Shown piece by piece: positions 17,217 through 26,797 of a stretch of DNA of 64,000 nt. The position numbers and the translations under genes were made by a program. Within the stretch, counting starts at the first letter, position 1, and every line of letters starts with the position of its first letter. Origin of the DNA: DASPKM01 sp035628135 (lineage in GTDB: Bacteria; Bacteroidota; Bacteroidia; Chitinophagales; Chitinophagaceae); contig DASPKM010000014.1 in NCBI GenBank assembly GCA_035628135.1, positions 62,001 to 126,000 of the forward strand, written 5' to 3'. Below the pieces are notes generated by a model, which was given only the letters and a program-made list of their open reading frames with translations, was not told the DNA's origin and did no database searches.

Positions 17217-20200
17217 CTAATACTCGTTAAAGGGTTCGTTGCCTGGTTCCTGTCCATTGCTCTGCGTGGCCGGCGGCGGCGTTGCAGGTTTGTCAACAGG
17301 TTTTGCATTGCTATTCTTCATTTTTTTCCTTCTGAATATTTCCGCGAACTTGTTATAGTCCACCGTTATAATGAAGCTCAGGCCCGTTTCAATTACATAT
17401 CCTTCCACTACGCCCTGGTATTCATTTTTCCTGTAGCCACGCAGCATATACCGCCCATCCTTGCTCAGTTTATAATCCAGCGCAACGTCTCCCGCAATGT
17501 TGCTGCCCTGCTGCTGCGATTGCTGCGGGCCTTCCAGTTCAAAATTGCTGCCAACGGTAACGGTTAACCGCTCACTCAACAGGTTCTTCGACAGGGAAAC
17601 ATTGAAATCTGTTTTATTCCTGCGCTCGCCGGTAGTATAATCGTCGATGGATACTACGTCGAAGTTGAGGTCAACACCCTGGATTAGATTTTCCGCAAGC
17701 CTGTTCAGTTGTTCGGTCAGCAGCTTGCTGGCGCTTTGACGTGCAAATGCACCGGCGCTGAACGGACTGCTTGCGCTGTTGTTGAATGGGTTCTCGCCTA
17801 CAAAGCGGTTCAACAGCAGCAAAGCGAATACCTGTTTGTTCAGCTCCGAAGGCTCCTGCCTTAATTGCTCCAGCTTAACTTCTACGTTTTGCACAATGTC
17901 GTTCGACACGTTGTAATTGCGCTCAGGCAAAATGATGTCGAAGGTTATCAAAGGTTTCATCAGCTCGCCCTGCATCTTCAGGTGCACTTCGAATGGAAGC
18001 CTTTGCTTATAGGTGTTGCGGATGGTGGTTGTGGCTTCGGCCAGCTGATCGTCTACCAGGTCCAGCGGTGAAGTGTTGGCTACATATATAGCGGTAACGT
18101 CCAGCACGGCGTCGGTGGGTTCACCCTGCCAAACGATCTTGCTTCCTTTTTGAATGTTGAATTTGCGGCGAAGGAAATTAAAGGTCAGCTCATAGCTTCC
18201 TTCGCTCAGTTCATAGGAACCCGACAGCGTTATCTTTCCACTTCTGTCGATGCCTGCATTTATCAGCCCTTCTCCTTTCATGCGGATAAAGTCTCCATTA
18301 CCTGCGTCTATCACCAGGCTAAGCGTAGCATCTTTATTGATCTCTATATTGGTATTGATGTCGAACCCTCTTATTGCAGAAGTATCCAGGGCCAGGTATG
18401 GCTGCAGGAACAGCGAGTCATTCTCGGGGGGCGCATCCATGTCAACAAACTCTACCACACCTTCGCGTTCCACTATGCCCGGTTCGGGCTGTGGCATCAC
18501 TGCTGTAAAGTCGGTTTCTTTGTTAATGGTAACACTGCCATCTATTACCGGCAACATTTCGGTGCCGCGTATATACAGGTTGCTGCTTAGGAATAGCTTG
18601 CCATAAAACAGCTTGTTATCTACTTTAGTACTATTGATGGCCCTGAAATTGTTGGCGTTTACGCTCAGGTTGAAATCATAATTGATGAAATTGGTGGTGC
18701 CCGCCATGCCGTCGATCACTATGGCATTGCCCGTTTCATCGCGGATGGTAAAGGTGCTGAACCGGATACCTTCGTTATTTAGGATCACCAGTTGTTCCTT
18801 ATCCACCGTAAACTTGCTGTTGAGCATCGTAATGTTTAAAGCGGCGTTGTTAAAGGTCAGCCGCCCATCTATATTAGGGTCCTTCATCGTGCCGTTAAAC
18901 GCCACCTTTCCGGTTAGTTGCCCGCTTGCATCTTTAATGGCTCCGTTGGCTATACCCTCCACCGTATTCAATTGCAATGCGCGGACATCCAGCACAAAAT
19001 CGTAGGAGCTGTTGTTGTCTGGCTTTACCAGGTATTTGCCGGTCAACGCAACATCGTTTCCACGGCCGGTAATGCGCACATCGGCTTCGTATGTATCCGC
19101 GATGCGGTTGTTTACGCGTATGGTGGCGTTGCCGAGCGTATCCTTGCGAACGCTAAGGTCATTAATGGTAAGATCGCTGGTGAACACCGGTTGCTTCATG
19201 ATGTCGCTCAACACTACGTTGCCATTCATTAGTCCATCCACGAACGTGGTATCGGCCTGAACAAAACCGGTAAGCGTCCCCAACTTAAAATTGCTGAAGT
19301 TCACATTGATGGGCGCATTTACGCTGGAATTGGCGCTGTTGATGCTGAGTTGCTGGTTGTTCCTCGACAAAATAAAGTTGCTAACGTTGATGCCTGAGGG
19401 AGTAATCGAAATGGCATTCGCTTCGCGCACGTTCCATGCATCGTAATTCAACAACAGCGATTGCGGCCGCAGGCTGAATGTGTAACTGCCGAACGAAGGC
19501 TGCTTCATAGTAGCCGAAAGATGATACTTATCCTTGGCGGCCTTGTCTTTTATATTGAGTGTGAAGCCCAGCTCATTGTTGGCGGCGTTGGCGCCAACGG
19601 TAACCCCATATATATTGATGCCAGGCCCGCGCATTTGCGACATGCTTGCCTTCAGGTCGATTCCGCTGTTGCCAGAACCTGCTGTGAGGTTAAGGTCCAC
19701 GAACCGGTTGGCACCGAATTCAAATAACGGCGAACCCGCCGTGAGCTGCCATCCGCGTTCGCTCGAAAAATTGCCGCGCAGCACCAGGTTGTCCATGCGC
19801 TTTAATTCGGGCATGAACGCACGCCACAATGGTTTATCCAGCAGCCTTGCATTGATGGTGAAATCATAAGGGTCAACAGCCACCGCCTGGTACGCTGGCA
19901 CCAAGGCAAAATGTGGTTGAACCAGGTTTTGTACAACGCTTCCCAATTGCGTCAGCTTATATTCGCCGGCAACGGCAATGCGTGCAACGTCGCTGGTCAA
20001 CCGAAGATACCTGCCGGTGTCGTTTCTGCCTGCGTTTACTTCCAGCGTATCCAGTTGAAGCCGCTGGTTGCCATTTACAATTACGGAATGCGTTACCAGC
20101 ATCTGGCCCATCAGGTCATCAGGATCGGTATTGGCAAAGTCTGCTCGGATGGTGCCACGGTAAATAAAAACATCTGGCGTAAGGTTCAACGGCTGAGTTT

Positions 20201-22349
20201 TGATGCTGTCGATATCTGCTTCCAGTTTTAAAGAAGGAAATTTATCGGTAACAAGTCCGGAAGCATTGAGGCTGAGATGAATGTTCGGATCCCGGATGCC
20301 TGCGATAGCTTTGAAATGCTTGTCGGCAATACTGCCATCGATGGTAAAGTTGCGGTAATTATAGTTTTTTATGATGGCCGAATGCACGATGCCCTTAACA
20401 GAACCCTGCGCTACCGCGGGATCGAAGCCGCGGCCATTTGCGGTAAGGTCTGCCGATACCGGCCCGAATGTGGTTGGGTCCTGCATAATGCGCCCTACCT
20501 GTACATTGCGCGCCCTGATGGTAACGTTGTAACGGACAGCTGTAGGACTGGTGGCATTTTGTATTCTTCCCCGAACGGTAGCATTGCCCAGGCTGGTGTT
20601 CAACGAAAGATCGGTGGTTACATCCTGCAAGCTGCCATTGATAGTTCCGTTGGCAGATAGCTGGTCGGGCAAGGTAATGTTCTGTGGCAAAGTGCCGGCA
20701 GGAATGAACAGCGCAAGGTCTGTTTTACTGGTGCTAAGGTTGCGGATGTTCAGGTTAACCCTTGTCCTGTTGATATCGGGCAAACCTGCAATGTTCCCAC
20801 TTAGGTTCACCTTTGTATTGCTGAGGCCATTGAACTGCAGGGACTGTATGTGCATGTTGGCCATCGTGCCTTCTATATTACCATCCAGGAACCATGTGTC
20901 CGATGGATTGGAGAATGCGGGCTGCGATGCCAGTTGCGGCGCGAATGCCAATATATCTTTGACCAGTATCCTGTTGTTGTTAAGGTTTATGTCCATGCGC
21001 AGTGTTTCCGGCGCCTTGGCCAGCGCTTCCAATGAAGGATAGCGAAGTGTAATGGAAGGTCCCAGCCGTGTGCCGGGTGTTTCCAATACGAGATCGTGCA
21101 GGTAGGCCTCCTTGCTGGCAAAAAGGAAATTAGTTTCCAGCCTCCGTAACTGGAAGCCGCTTCTTTCCTGGAAGGACCCCTTAGTTATTCTCGCCGAAAT
21201 GGTATCGATGGTAAACAGGAAATCCCTGGCATGCAGGGTCAGGTTATCGGCCTTCAGGTGCGCATAATCCATTCCCCTGGAAAGCCGGGGGCTTGCATCG
21301 TTATCGAACTTGATATTATTATTGTTCAACTCCAGGCTGCCTATCCTGAACCGCCAGTCGTTGGTGGCCTCTGCCTGCAACTCCTGCTTTAATTCTTCCG
21401 CAACTTTCTGTGCTTCTTTTTTGTTACCCAATCTTATCTGCGCGGTAGTATTGTTCAGCAACAGCTTGTTCAGCTCGATGGTGCGGTTAGGCATGTCTAT
21501 GTTGCTGGCGTCTACCTGCAGCGTGCCGAGTTTAACGGTATTGTAAAACGCCGACACATCGTTGCGGTAGTCCAGTTCAATATTCTGAAGATTGATATCC
21601 TTGAAGGTCAGGTTCAGCACAACGGGCTGTTTTGCTTCTGCTAGGTCCTTGCCCGGCGAATCGTCGCTGACCAGGGGTTTGGATTGATAGATATGTCCTT
21701 TAATGCCGTTTACCTGTATATCAGGAATGTGAAACCGCATTTTTGCGGGGTCGAATATATCGATGCGGGTGGTGAGGTCGTTAATGGTAACGTCCATATC
21801 GTTGCCCGTAATCACATCCTGGTACAACAGCCTTACCTTATTGAGCAATACAGATTTAATGGCCATCTTAACCGCCGCAGTATCCGCCGGATTGGCGGCC
21901 GTTGGCTTGGCCGGAGCAAAAGCATCGATGATAAACTGGAAATTGAACGTGGTATCGGGCAGTTGCCGTTTTATTTTGGCCGTGATCTGCTCCAGTTGAA
22001 TTTCGTTGATCTCTACTTCACTGCTCAGCAGCTTGAACAGACTGATGTCTACTGCCAGCCGGCCGCCGTAAAGCAGGGTATCTTTCTGGAGGTCCTCAAC
22101 ATACACGTTTTGCAGGGACACGGAATTGGGAAAGCCTATGTACAGCTTACCGATGGATACCTCGGTCTTAAGCTTACCTTCAAGGTAACTTTCTATCTTT
22201 TTACGGGCGAAATTCTGGACCGGTGGCGTTTGAACCAGGATGAAGATCAGCACCACCAATAGCAAGAGCACAATTATTAGTTTCGCAAATAGTCTCAGTA
22301 CCCTTTTGAGGTGGTACATGGAGGTATGCGGGGTTTTTGTTGTAGCCAT
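17217..22349 (-). CDS. TamB-family translocation/assembly module protein
   Basis: 1710 residues from ATG 22347-22349. One N-terminal membrane helix (RLFAKLIIVLLLLVVLIFILV, about 18-38) anchors it in the inner membrane. The rest is a long beta-rich AsmA/TamB-type fold made of short repeated strand units. The C-terminal DUF490 domain contains DLVDDQLAEATTTIRN and ELNKQVFALLLLNRFVG. The family forms a bridge of beta sheet through the periplasm, used for lipid transport or outer-membrane protein assembly. The downstream gene (1-nt gap) is the TamA-like partner. The final 30 residues are Pro/Asn/Gln-rich and variable. Confidence 0.9.
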   Translation of the reverse strand: MATTKTPHTSMYHLKRVLRLFAKLIIVLLLLVVLIFILVQTPPVQNFARKKIESYLEGKLKTEVSIGKLYIGFPNSVSLQNVYVEDLQKDTLLYGGRLAVDISLFKLLSSEVEINEIQLEQITAKIKRQLPDTTFNFQFIIDAFAPAKPTAANPADTAAVKMAIKSVLLNKVRLLYQDVITGNDMDVTINDLTTRIDIFDPAKMRFHIPDIQVNGIKGHIYQSKPLVSDDSPGKDLAEAKQPVVLNLTFKDINLQNIELDYRNDVSAFYNTVKLGTLQVDASNIDMPNRTIELNKLLLNNTTAQIRLGNKKEAQKVAEELKQELQAEATNDWRFRIGSLELNNNNIKFDNDASPRLSRGMDYAHLKADNLTLHARDFLFTIDTISARITKGSFQERSGFQLRRLETNFLFASKEAYLHDLVLETPGTRLGPSITLRYPSLEALAKAPETLRMDINLNNNRILVKDILAFAPQLASQPAFSNPSDTWFLDGNIEGTMANMHIQSLQFNGLSNTKVNLSGNIAGLPDINRTRVNLNIRNLSTSKTDLALFIPAGTLPQNITLPDQLSANGTINGSLQDVTTDLSLNTSLGNATVRGRIQNATSPTAVRYNVTIRARNVQVGRIMQDPTTFGPVSADLTANGRGFDPAVAQGSVKGIVHSAIIKNYNYRNFTIDGSIADKHFKAIAGIRDPNIHLSLNASGLVTDKFPSLKLEADIDSIKTQPLNLTPDVFIYRGTIRADFANTDPDDLMGQMLVTHSVIVNGNQRLQLDTLEVNAGRNDTGRYLRLTSDVARIAVAGEYKLTQLGSVVQNLVQPHFALVPAYQAVAVDPYDFTINARLLDKPLWRAFMPELKRMDNLVLRGNFSSERGWQLTAGSPLFEFGANRFVDLNLTAGSGNSGIDLKASMSQMRGPGINIYGVTVGANAANNELGFTLNIKDKAAKDKYHLSATMKQPSFGSYTFSLRPQSLLLNYDAWNVREANAISITPSGINVSNFILSRNNQQLSINSANSSVNAPINVNFSNFKLGTLTGFVQADTTFVDGLMNGNVVLSDIMKQPVFTSDLTINDLSVRKDTLGNATIRVNNRIADTYEADVRITGRGNDVALTGKYLVKPDNNSSYDFVLDVRALQLNTVEGIANGAIKDASGQLTGKVAFNGTMKDPNIDGRLTFNNAALNITMLNSKFTVDKEQLVILNNEGIRFSTFTIRDETGNAIVIDGMAGTTNFINYDFNLSVNANNFRAINSTKVDNKLFYGKLFLSSNLYIRGTEMLPVIDGSVTINKETDFTAVMPQPEPGIVEREGVVEFVDMDAPPENDSLFLQPYLALDTSAIRGFDINTNIEINKDATLSLVIDAGNGDFIRMKGEGLINAGIDRSGKITLSGSYELSEGSYELTFNFLRRKFNIQKGSKIVWQGEPTDAVLDVTAIYVANTSPLDLVDDQLAEATTTIRNTYKQRLPFEVHLKMQGELMKPLITFDIILPERNYNVSNDIVQNVEVKLEQLRQEPSELNKQVFALLLLNRFVGENPFNNSASSPFSAGAFARQSASKLLTEQLNRLAENLIQGVDLNFDVVSIDDYTTGERRNKTDFNVSLSKNLLSERLTVTVGSNFELEGPQQSQQQGSNIAGDVALDYKLSKDGRYMLRGYRKNEYQGVVEGYVIETGLSFIITVDYNKFAEIFRRKKMKNSNAKPVDKPATPPPATQSNGQEPGNEPFNEY

Positions 22350-22560
22350 ATTAAAGCATTATGCTGTGGCAAAATTTCCACACTTGCACCTGGCGGTAAT
22401 AATCCTCAGTTTGCAGGCAGGGAGCACCACAGCGGTAATATCCCTATTGCACGTGTTTCGGAGTCTTCAAACAGGTAATCGATAGTAAAAATTGCAATTA
22501 GTGTACCATTGGGAATTAGGGTGTTACGGCATAGTCTAGTTGACTAATTTTGAGTTCTTT

Positions 22561-22580
22561 CACAAACCTTTACGGGTTTG
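22561..22580. promoter_or_regulatory. Palindrome in the divergent region between the TamB-like gene and a lipoprotein gene
   Basis: CACAAACC and GGTTTGTG flank a short centre (8-bp arms). The site lies 40 nt before the lipoprotein ATG, just upstream of a TAAATTTG -7-like sequence (22596-22603). It could be an operator or a weak hairpin. No regulator is identifiable. Confidence 0.3.
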
Positions 22581-22619
22581 TGTACGTATACCATTTAAAT
22601 TTGTAATAATTACTACTGT

Positions 22620-23081
22620 ATGCGCAGAATCCTTGTAACGATGTTTATTATTGCCACGATTGCAGTGGCTTGCGATAAGAATAAATTCCAGACAAAACCC
22701 ACCCTTACCCTCAAGGCAATGAACGGGGACATTATTCCGGCCGGGGCCTCCCTGATACTGGATTTTGAGTTTACCGATAAGGAAGGGGACGTCAGCGATT
22801 CCATCTTTGTGTTTAAAACAAGGATCAATAAGGTTAAAACGGCTACGGTACGCGATAACTTTGCCTTGCCCGTGCCTGAATTTCCCAAGAACACGAAGGG
22901 TGAGGTACAGGTTACATTGGACCATAGCTTTTACCTGGTATCGGCCATACAACCGCCCAAAGACCAGGCTACCGGCAAGTTCCACGATGATACCCTGATG
23001 CTGCGTTTTGTATTGAGAGACAGGGCCGGCAATGCCAGCGATACTACTTCCGTCGGCCCCATAATCGTGTTACGTAACTAA
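22620..23081 (+). CDS. Hypothetical lipoprotein
   Basis: 153 residues. The lipobox signal MRRILVTMFIIATIAVACDK places the mature Cys at about residue 18. The mature part is beta-rich, with DFEFTDKEGDVSDS and VLRDRAGNASDTTSVGPII, which resembles Ig-like or cadherin-type strands in Bacteroidota surface lipoproteins. ATG 22620. No enzyme motif. Probably membrane-anchored in the envelope. Confidence 0.75.
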   Translation: MRRILVTMFIIATIAVACDKNKFQTKPTLTLKAMNGDIIPAGASLILDFEFTDKEGDVSDSIFVFKTRINKVKTATVRDNFALPVPEFPKNTKGEVQVTLDHSFYLVSAIQPPKDQATGKFHDDTLMLRFVLRDRAGNASDTTSVGPIIVLRN

Positions 23082-23082
23082 C

Positions 23083-23199
23083 AAGTCATCCAATAAGTCC
23101 CCTGCGTCAAGGTCATTGGGTCAATCCACCATATTAAAAGTTGTATTGCCCTGAGTAATAACTTGCACCCTAACGACTCAATGACCTATCGACTTAATG
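23083..23199. repeat. AATGACC short-word inverted array (class B, copy 1)
   Basis: It begins 2 nt after the lipoprotein stop. The left half contains AAGTCAT, GGTCATTGGGTCAAT. The right half contains the complements ACTCAATGACC and ACTTAATGA. The right half runs into the ATG of the next gene (23197). The same words occur at 36983-37056 and 38643-38679. Confidence 0.6.
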
Positions 23200-24036
23200 A
23201 GTTTTTTCAGAAAAATCTTCGACCTCTTTTTATTCAGTAGTCTTTTCATTGCCATTTGCGCGGTGATAATGACGTTTCAGACCAATCAATTGCTTTCGCT
23301 GGATTATGACCACCGGCATTATGCCGCCTTTGTTTTCTTTTCCACCATCTGCAGCTATAATTTTCATTGGTACCTCACCCCTGCCTCTTGTACCGAGCGC
23401 ACCAGGGCGCATTGGACCCGCCAAAACAAGCTGCTGCACCTGCTGTTGTTTATCGCAGGCGGCATAGGCGCAGCCTGGTATTTCTTTTCATTTCAACAGG
23501 TATGGTTCTGGCTTATGGTGCCGGTGATACTTACCTTCCTGTATTCCGCTCCCAAATTGCCTTATGGTCCATTCAGGTGGTTAAAGAAAGTAGCAATAGG
23601 CAAAACCATTTTTTTGTCGATGGTATGGCTGTATGTGACCACGCTGGCGCCCATGCTCATCAGCGAGCAGCCGCTGCAAACATCGTTCGTGCTGTTTGCC
23701 TGCAGCCGCTTCTTCCTCATTTATGCAATTTGCATCCTGTTCGATTACCGGGACCGTGAAGAGGATAAAAAAGACGGCATCCGCAGCATGATCACTTATT
23801 TTTCCGAGCAGGGTATTACAATATTGTTCTACGGTTCGTTGGCAGCTTTTGCGGCCGCCACAGCTGCCTTGTACTTATATGGTGTTAGTTGGTACGTTGT
23901 GCTCGCCCTGCTATTGCCCGGGCTGATAGTGATGGCATTGTTCAATACCGCCAAACGTAATTTTTCCGACTACCTGTATTACTTCGTTTTAGACGGCCTG
24001 ATGATGTTTTCCGCCTTATTTACCTTATTCTGGTAG
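23197..24036 (+). CDS. UbiA-like prenyltransferase-family membrane protein
   Basis: 279 residues with about eight hydrophobic helices. The second acidic motif typical of UbiA enzymes is visible as DYRDREEDKKDGIRS (about residues 182-196). The first motif (NDxxDxxxD) is replaced by YNFHWYLTP near residue 50, so classical prenyl-diphosphate binding is doubtful. ATG 23197 lies inside a repeat array. The family transfers prenyl chains to quinones, heme or lipids. Whether this member is catalytic is uncertain. It lies 52 nt upstream of the M42 peptidase gene. Confidence 0.65.
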   Translation: MSFFRKIFDLFLFSSLFIAICAVIMTFQTNQLLSLDYDHRHYAAFVFFSTICSYNFHWYLTPASCTERTRAHWTRQNKLLHLLLFIAGGIGAAWYFFSFQQVWFWLMVPVILTFLYSAPKLPYGPFRWLKKVAIGKTIFLSMVWLYVTTLAPMLISEQPLQTSFVLFACSRFFLIYAICILFDYRDREEDKKDGIRSMITYFSEQGITILFYGSLAAFAAATAALYLYGVSWYVVLALLLPGLIVMALFNTAKRNFSDYLYYFVLDGLMMFSALFTLFW

Positions 24037-24044
24037 GGAATCGG

Positions 24045-24071
24045 TTGTTTTGGGTTGTTTTAATACTTTTG
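24045..24071 (+). promoter_or_regulatory. Candidate promoter for the M42 peptidase gene
   Basis: TACTTTTG (24064-24071) fits TAnnTTTG. TTG at 24045-24047 lies 16 nt upstream, slightly short for a Bacteroidota -33 element. It is 17 nt before the ATG. Confidence 0.35.
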
Positions 24072-24088
24072 CCACTTTAATAAACTGT

Positions 24089-25204
24089 ATGGCAAAAGCG
24101 GCTAAAGCGGCAAAATCAAAATCGGTACTTACGGACAAGTCATTCCAATTCCTGCGAGACTACATCAACAATCCCTCTCCTGTTGGTTTTGAAAGCAGCG
24201 GGCAGAAATTATGGCTCCAATACCTAAAGCCCCACGTTCACACCAGTTTTTCAGATCCCTACGGAACGGTGGTGGGCGTAATTAATCCCGATGCTCCGTT
24301 TAAGGTGGTTATTGAAGCACATGCCGATGAGATCAGTTGGTTCGTGAATTACATCAATCCCGAAGGACTGCTGTACCTGAAAAGAAATGGGGGTGTCGAC
24401 CACCAGATAGCGCCGGGACAGCGGGTGTGGGTACAGGGACGTAAAGGAGCTGTACAGGCAGTATTTGGATGGCCGGCCATTCATACGAGAATTAATAATC
24501 CCGAAGCAAAAGAACCCCAGCCTAAGGTAGAAAACCTGTTCCTCGACTGCGGTGCGCGCAATCGAAAAGAGGTGGAAGATTTAGGCATACACATCGGCTC
24601 CGTAGTTACATACCAGGATGGATTTGAAGAGCTGGCTTATAATTACTACGTAGGCCGTGCATTCGACAACCGTATCGGCGGATTTATGATTGCAGAAGTA
24701 GCGCGGTTGCTGAACCAGAACCAGAAAAAACTGCCTTATGGACTGTACGTGGTAAATGCGGTACAGGAAGAAGTAGGACTACGGGGAGCTGAAATGATCG
24801 CGCGGCGTATAAGGCCCAACATAGCTATTATTACAGACGTAACGCACGACACTACCACGCCGATGGTAAATAAGATCATCGAAGGCGATATTGCCTGCGG
24901 CAAGGGCCCGAGCCTTTCTTATGGGCCGGCCGTGCATAATAAATTGCTGCACCTTGTGCAGGAAGTATCCGTGAAAAAGAAAATACCGGTGCAGATGCGG
25001 ACGGTTTCGCGCAGCACAGGAACAGACACCGATTCATTTGCTTATGCCAACGACGGATGCCCTTCGGTATTGATCTCTATTCCGCTGCGCTACATGCATA
25101 CCACGGTAGAAATGCTGCACCGCGATGATATCGAGAACACCATCCGCCTGATGTATGAAACTTTGCTAACTTTAACGCCTAAAACCAATTTAAGCTACCT
25201 CTGA
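24089..25204 (+). CDS. M42-family metallopeptidase (glutamyl aminopeptidase-like)
   Basis: 371 residues from ATG 24089 (MAKAAKAAKSKSVLTDKSF). Cytoplasmic co-catalytic metallopeptidase of the FrvX/tetrahedral aminopeptidase group. Metal and catalytic motifs are VIEAHADEISW (His, Asp), RAFDNRIGG (Asp), AVQEEVGLRGA (Glu-Glu), ITDVTHDT (Asp) and the final PLRYMHTTVEM (His). Length fits the family (about 350). The stop overlaps the ATG of the next gene (TGATG). An upstream in-frame start at 24050 overlaps the promoter-like sequence and is rejected. Confidence 0.92.
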   Translation: MAKAAKAAKSKSVLTDKSFQFLRDYINNPSPVGFESSGQKLWLQYLKPHVHTSFSDPYGTVVGVINPDAPFKVVIEAHADEISWFVNYINPEGLLYLKRNGGVDHQIAPGQRVWVQGRKGAVQAVFGWPAIHTRINNPEAKEPQPKVENLFLDCGARNRKEVEDLGIHIGSVVTYQDGFEELAYNYYVGRAFDNRIGGFMIAEVARLLNQNQKKLPYGLYVVNAVQEEVGLRGAEMIARRIRPNIAIITDVTHDTTTPMVNKIIEGDIACGKGPSLSYGPAVHNKLLHLVQEVSVKKKIPVQMRTVSRSTGTDTDSFAYANDGCPSVLISIPLRYMHTTVEMLHRDDIENTIRLMYETLLTLTPKTNLSYL

Positions 25205-25422
25205 TGTTCAACATTATCCTATACCTCGATCCCGGAAGCGGTAGTTACCTGGTGCAAATGATCATAGCGGCCGTGCTGGCCGGATTGTTCTTTTTTAAAA
25301 ATCTCTGGTGGAAAATAAAATCTTTTTTTTCTGTTATTTGGTGGAAGATCAGGTCGTTATTTGGCCGTAGCAAGAATCATTCTCCATCAGTCCCCGACTT
25401 ATCAACACCGAAGGAAGACTAA
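25204..25422 (+). CDS. Small membrane protein with DPGSGS motif
   Basis: 72 residues. YLDPGSGSYLVQ precedes one strong membrane helix (MIIAAVLAGLFFFKNLWW), followed by a basic aromatic tail (KIKSFF, WWKIRSLFG). I have seen short proteins with a Y-DPG-GS-Q start beside methyltransferase and sulfatase-like genes in other bacteria. Function is unknown. Its ATG overlaps the M42 stop, and its own stop touches the next ATG, so it is translationally coupled on both sides. Confidence 0.75.
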   Translation: MFNIILYLDPGSGSYLVQMIIAAVLAGLFFFKNLWWKIKSFFSVIWWKIRSLFGRSKNHSPSVPDLSTPKED

Positions 25423-26796
25423 ATGTCAAACTATCTCCAGCATCCTTCTTCTTTTCGCGACCCATCGGGTTTTATTTTTCAGTCACACCAGCAGGTATAC
25501 CGGCAGGTAAACCAATCATATGCCGCCAACTACGAGCGCCTCATGCAGTCGGGCTTATACAAAAGCCTCACCGCCTCGCAACGATTGATACCTCATGCCG
25601 AGCTGAATGAAAACCTTACCGGCGTGCCGGACTGGTATAAAACCTTGTTGCCCGAACAGGTCCCTTTTATCAGCTATCCTTACGAATGGTGCTTCGAACA
25701 AATGAAGGACGCGGCGTTGCTCGTGCTGGACATTGTGAGGGAATCGCTTCGGCATGACCTGATCTTGAAAGATGCCACGCCGTTCAATGTACAATTTCAC
25801 AAGGGCAAGCCCATCTGGATCGACACGCTTTCATTTGAACCATATGAGGCCAATAAACCCTGGGTGGCTTACCGCCAGTTCTGCGAATGCTTTTTATTCC
25901 CGCTTTACTTAGGGCATTATCTGAAAGCAGATATACAAAAGACGTTAAGCACCTACCTGGAAGGCATACCCGCAAGCCTTACCGGCAAGCTGCTGCCCGT
26001 GCGCAGCGGGCTTAGCCTGGGTGTGTGGCTACACGTGTACCTGCAGGGCGCGGTTAAATCAAATCATACAGCGGTGGCCCCGCAAGGCGGCTTCAACAGG
26101 AAAAAATTACTGAACCTTATCACCCATCTCGAAACCATTATCGGCGGTTTCCGCGGCAGGAAATCAGGCACTACGTGGAGCGATTATTACGATAATACCA
26201 TCATCAGCCAGCAATACCTGGTTGAAAAAGAAAAACTGTTCCGGCAAATGCTAAGCGGAATTGAATACGATACCGCGCTGGACGCCGGCACCAACGATGG
26301 GCATTTCGCAAAGATCATGGCAGAGGACCCGGCAAAGAATATCGTGGCGCTCGATAGTGATGCCGCGTCCATCAACAGGTTGTACCGCCATGTAAAAATG
26401 AATGGTGTTACCAATCTTCTTCCGTTGCAGGTGGACATTACCCAGCCTTCGCCGGCATTGGGTTATCGCAATAAGGAACGGGCCGCTTTTTTCGACCGCG
26501 TGCAAACACGGCTCGTAACAGCACTGGCTTTGATACATCATCTGGTGTACGGTAAAAATATCCCGCTGGCTTCGCTGGCAGGTTTTTTTGCAGACATAAC
26601 GGGCAAATACCTGCTGATAGAATTTGTTCCCCCAACGGATCCAAAGGTATTGATCATCTCCAGGAACAGAACGGCAACGCATCGTTACGATGCCGAAACG
26701 TTTGAGCAAAGCTTCGGCAGATTGTTTACCATCCTGCATAAGAACACGGTGCCCGGCACTGAGCGTGTTTTATACCTCATGGAAAAAAAGGTGTAA
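25423..26796 (+). CDS. Two-domain protein: kinase-like region plus SAM methyltransferase
   Basis: 457 residues. The C-terminal domain is a class I methyltransferase (ALDAGTNDGHFAK at about 282-294, then IVALDSDAASINR). The N-terminal half contains LKDATPFNVQF (about 115-125) followed by IWIDTLSFE (about 131-139). The spacing and residues D117, N122 and D134 resemble the catalytic loop and metal Asp of aminoglycoside-phosphotransferase-like kinases. Similar proteins are annotated as NoeA-like nodulation methyltransferases. The substrate is unknown, probably a glycan or lipid head group given the sulfatase-fold neighbour. ATG 25423 directly follows the upstream stop. Confidence 0.8.
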   Translation: MSNYLQHPSSFRDPSGFIFQSHQQVYRQVNQSYAANYERLMQSGLYKSLTASQRLIPHAELNENLTGVPDWYKTLLPEQVPFISYPYEWCFEQMKDAALLVLDIVRESLRHDLILKDATPFNVQFHKGKPIWIDTLSFEPYEANKPWVAYRQFCECFLFPLYLGHYLKADIQKTLSTYLEGIPASLTGKLLPVRSGLSLGVWLHVYLQGAVKSNHTAVAPQGGFNRKKLLNLITHLETIIGGFRGRKSGTTWSDYYDNTIISQQYLVEKEKLFRQMLSGIEYDTALDAGTNDGHFAKIMAEDPAKNIVALDSDAASINRLYRHVKMNGVTNLLPLQVDITQPSPALGYRNKERAAFFDRVQTRLVTALALIHHLVYGKNIPLASLAGFFADITGKYLLIEFVPPTDPKVLIISRNRTATHRYDAETFEQSFGRLFTILHKNTVPGTERVLYLMEKKV

Positions 26797-26797
26797 G

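Noticed and set aside
17865..22262. Many plus-strand frames of 60-190 residues opposite the TamB-like gene
   Set aside because: They mirror codon bias of the real minus-strand gene and have no coherent motifs or starts.
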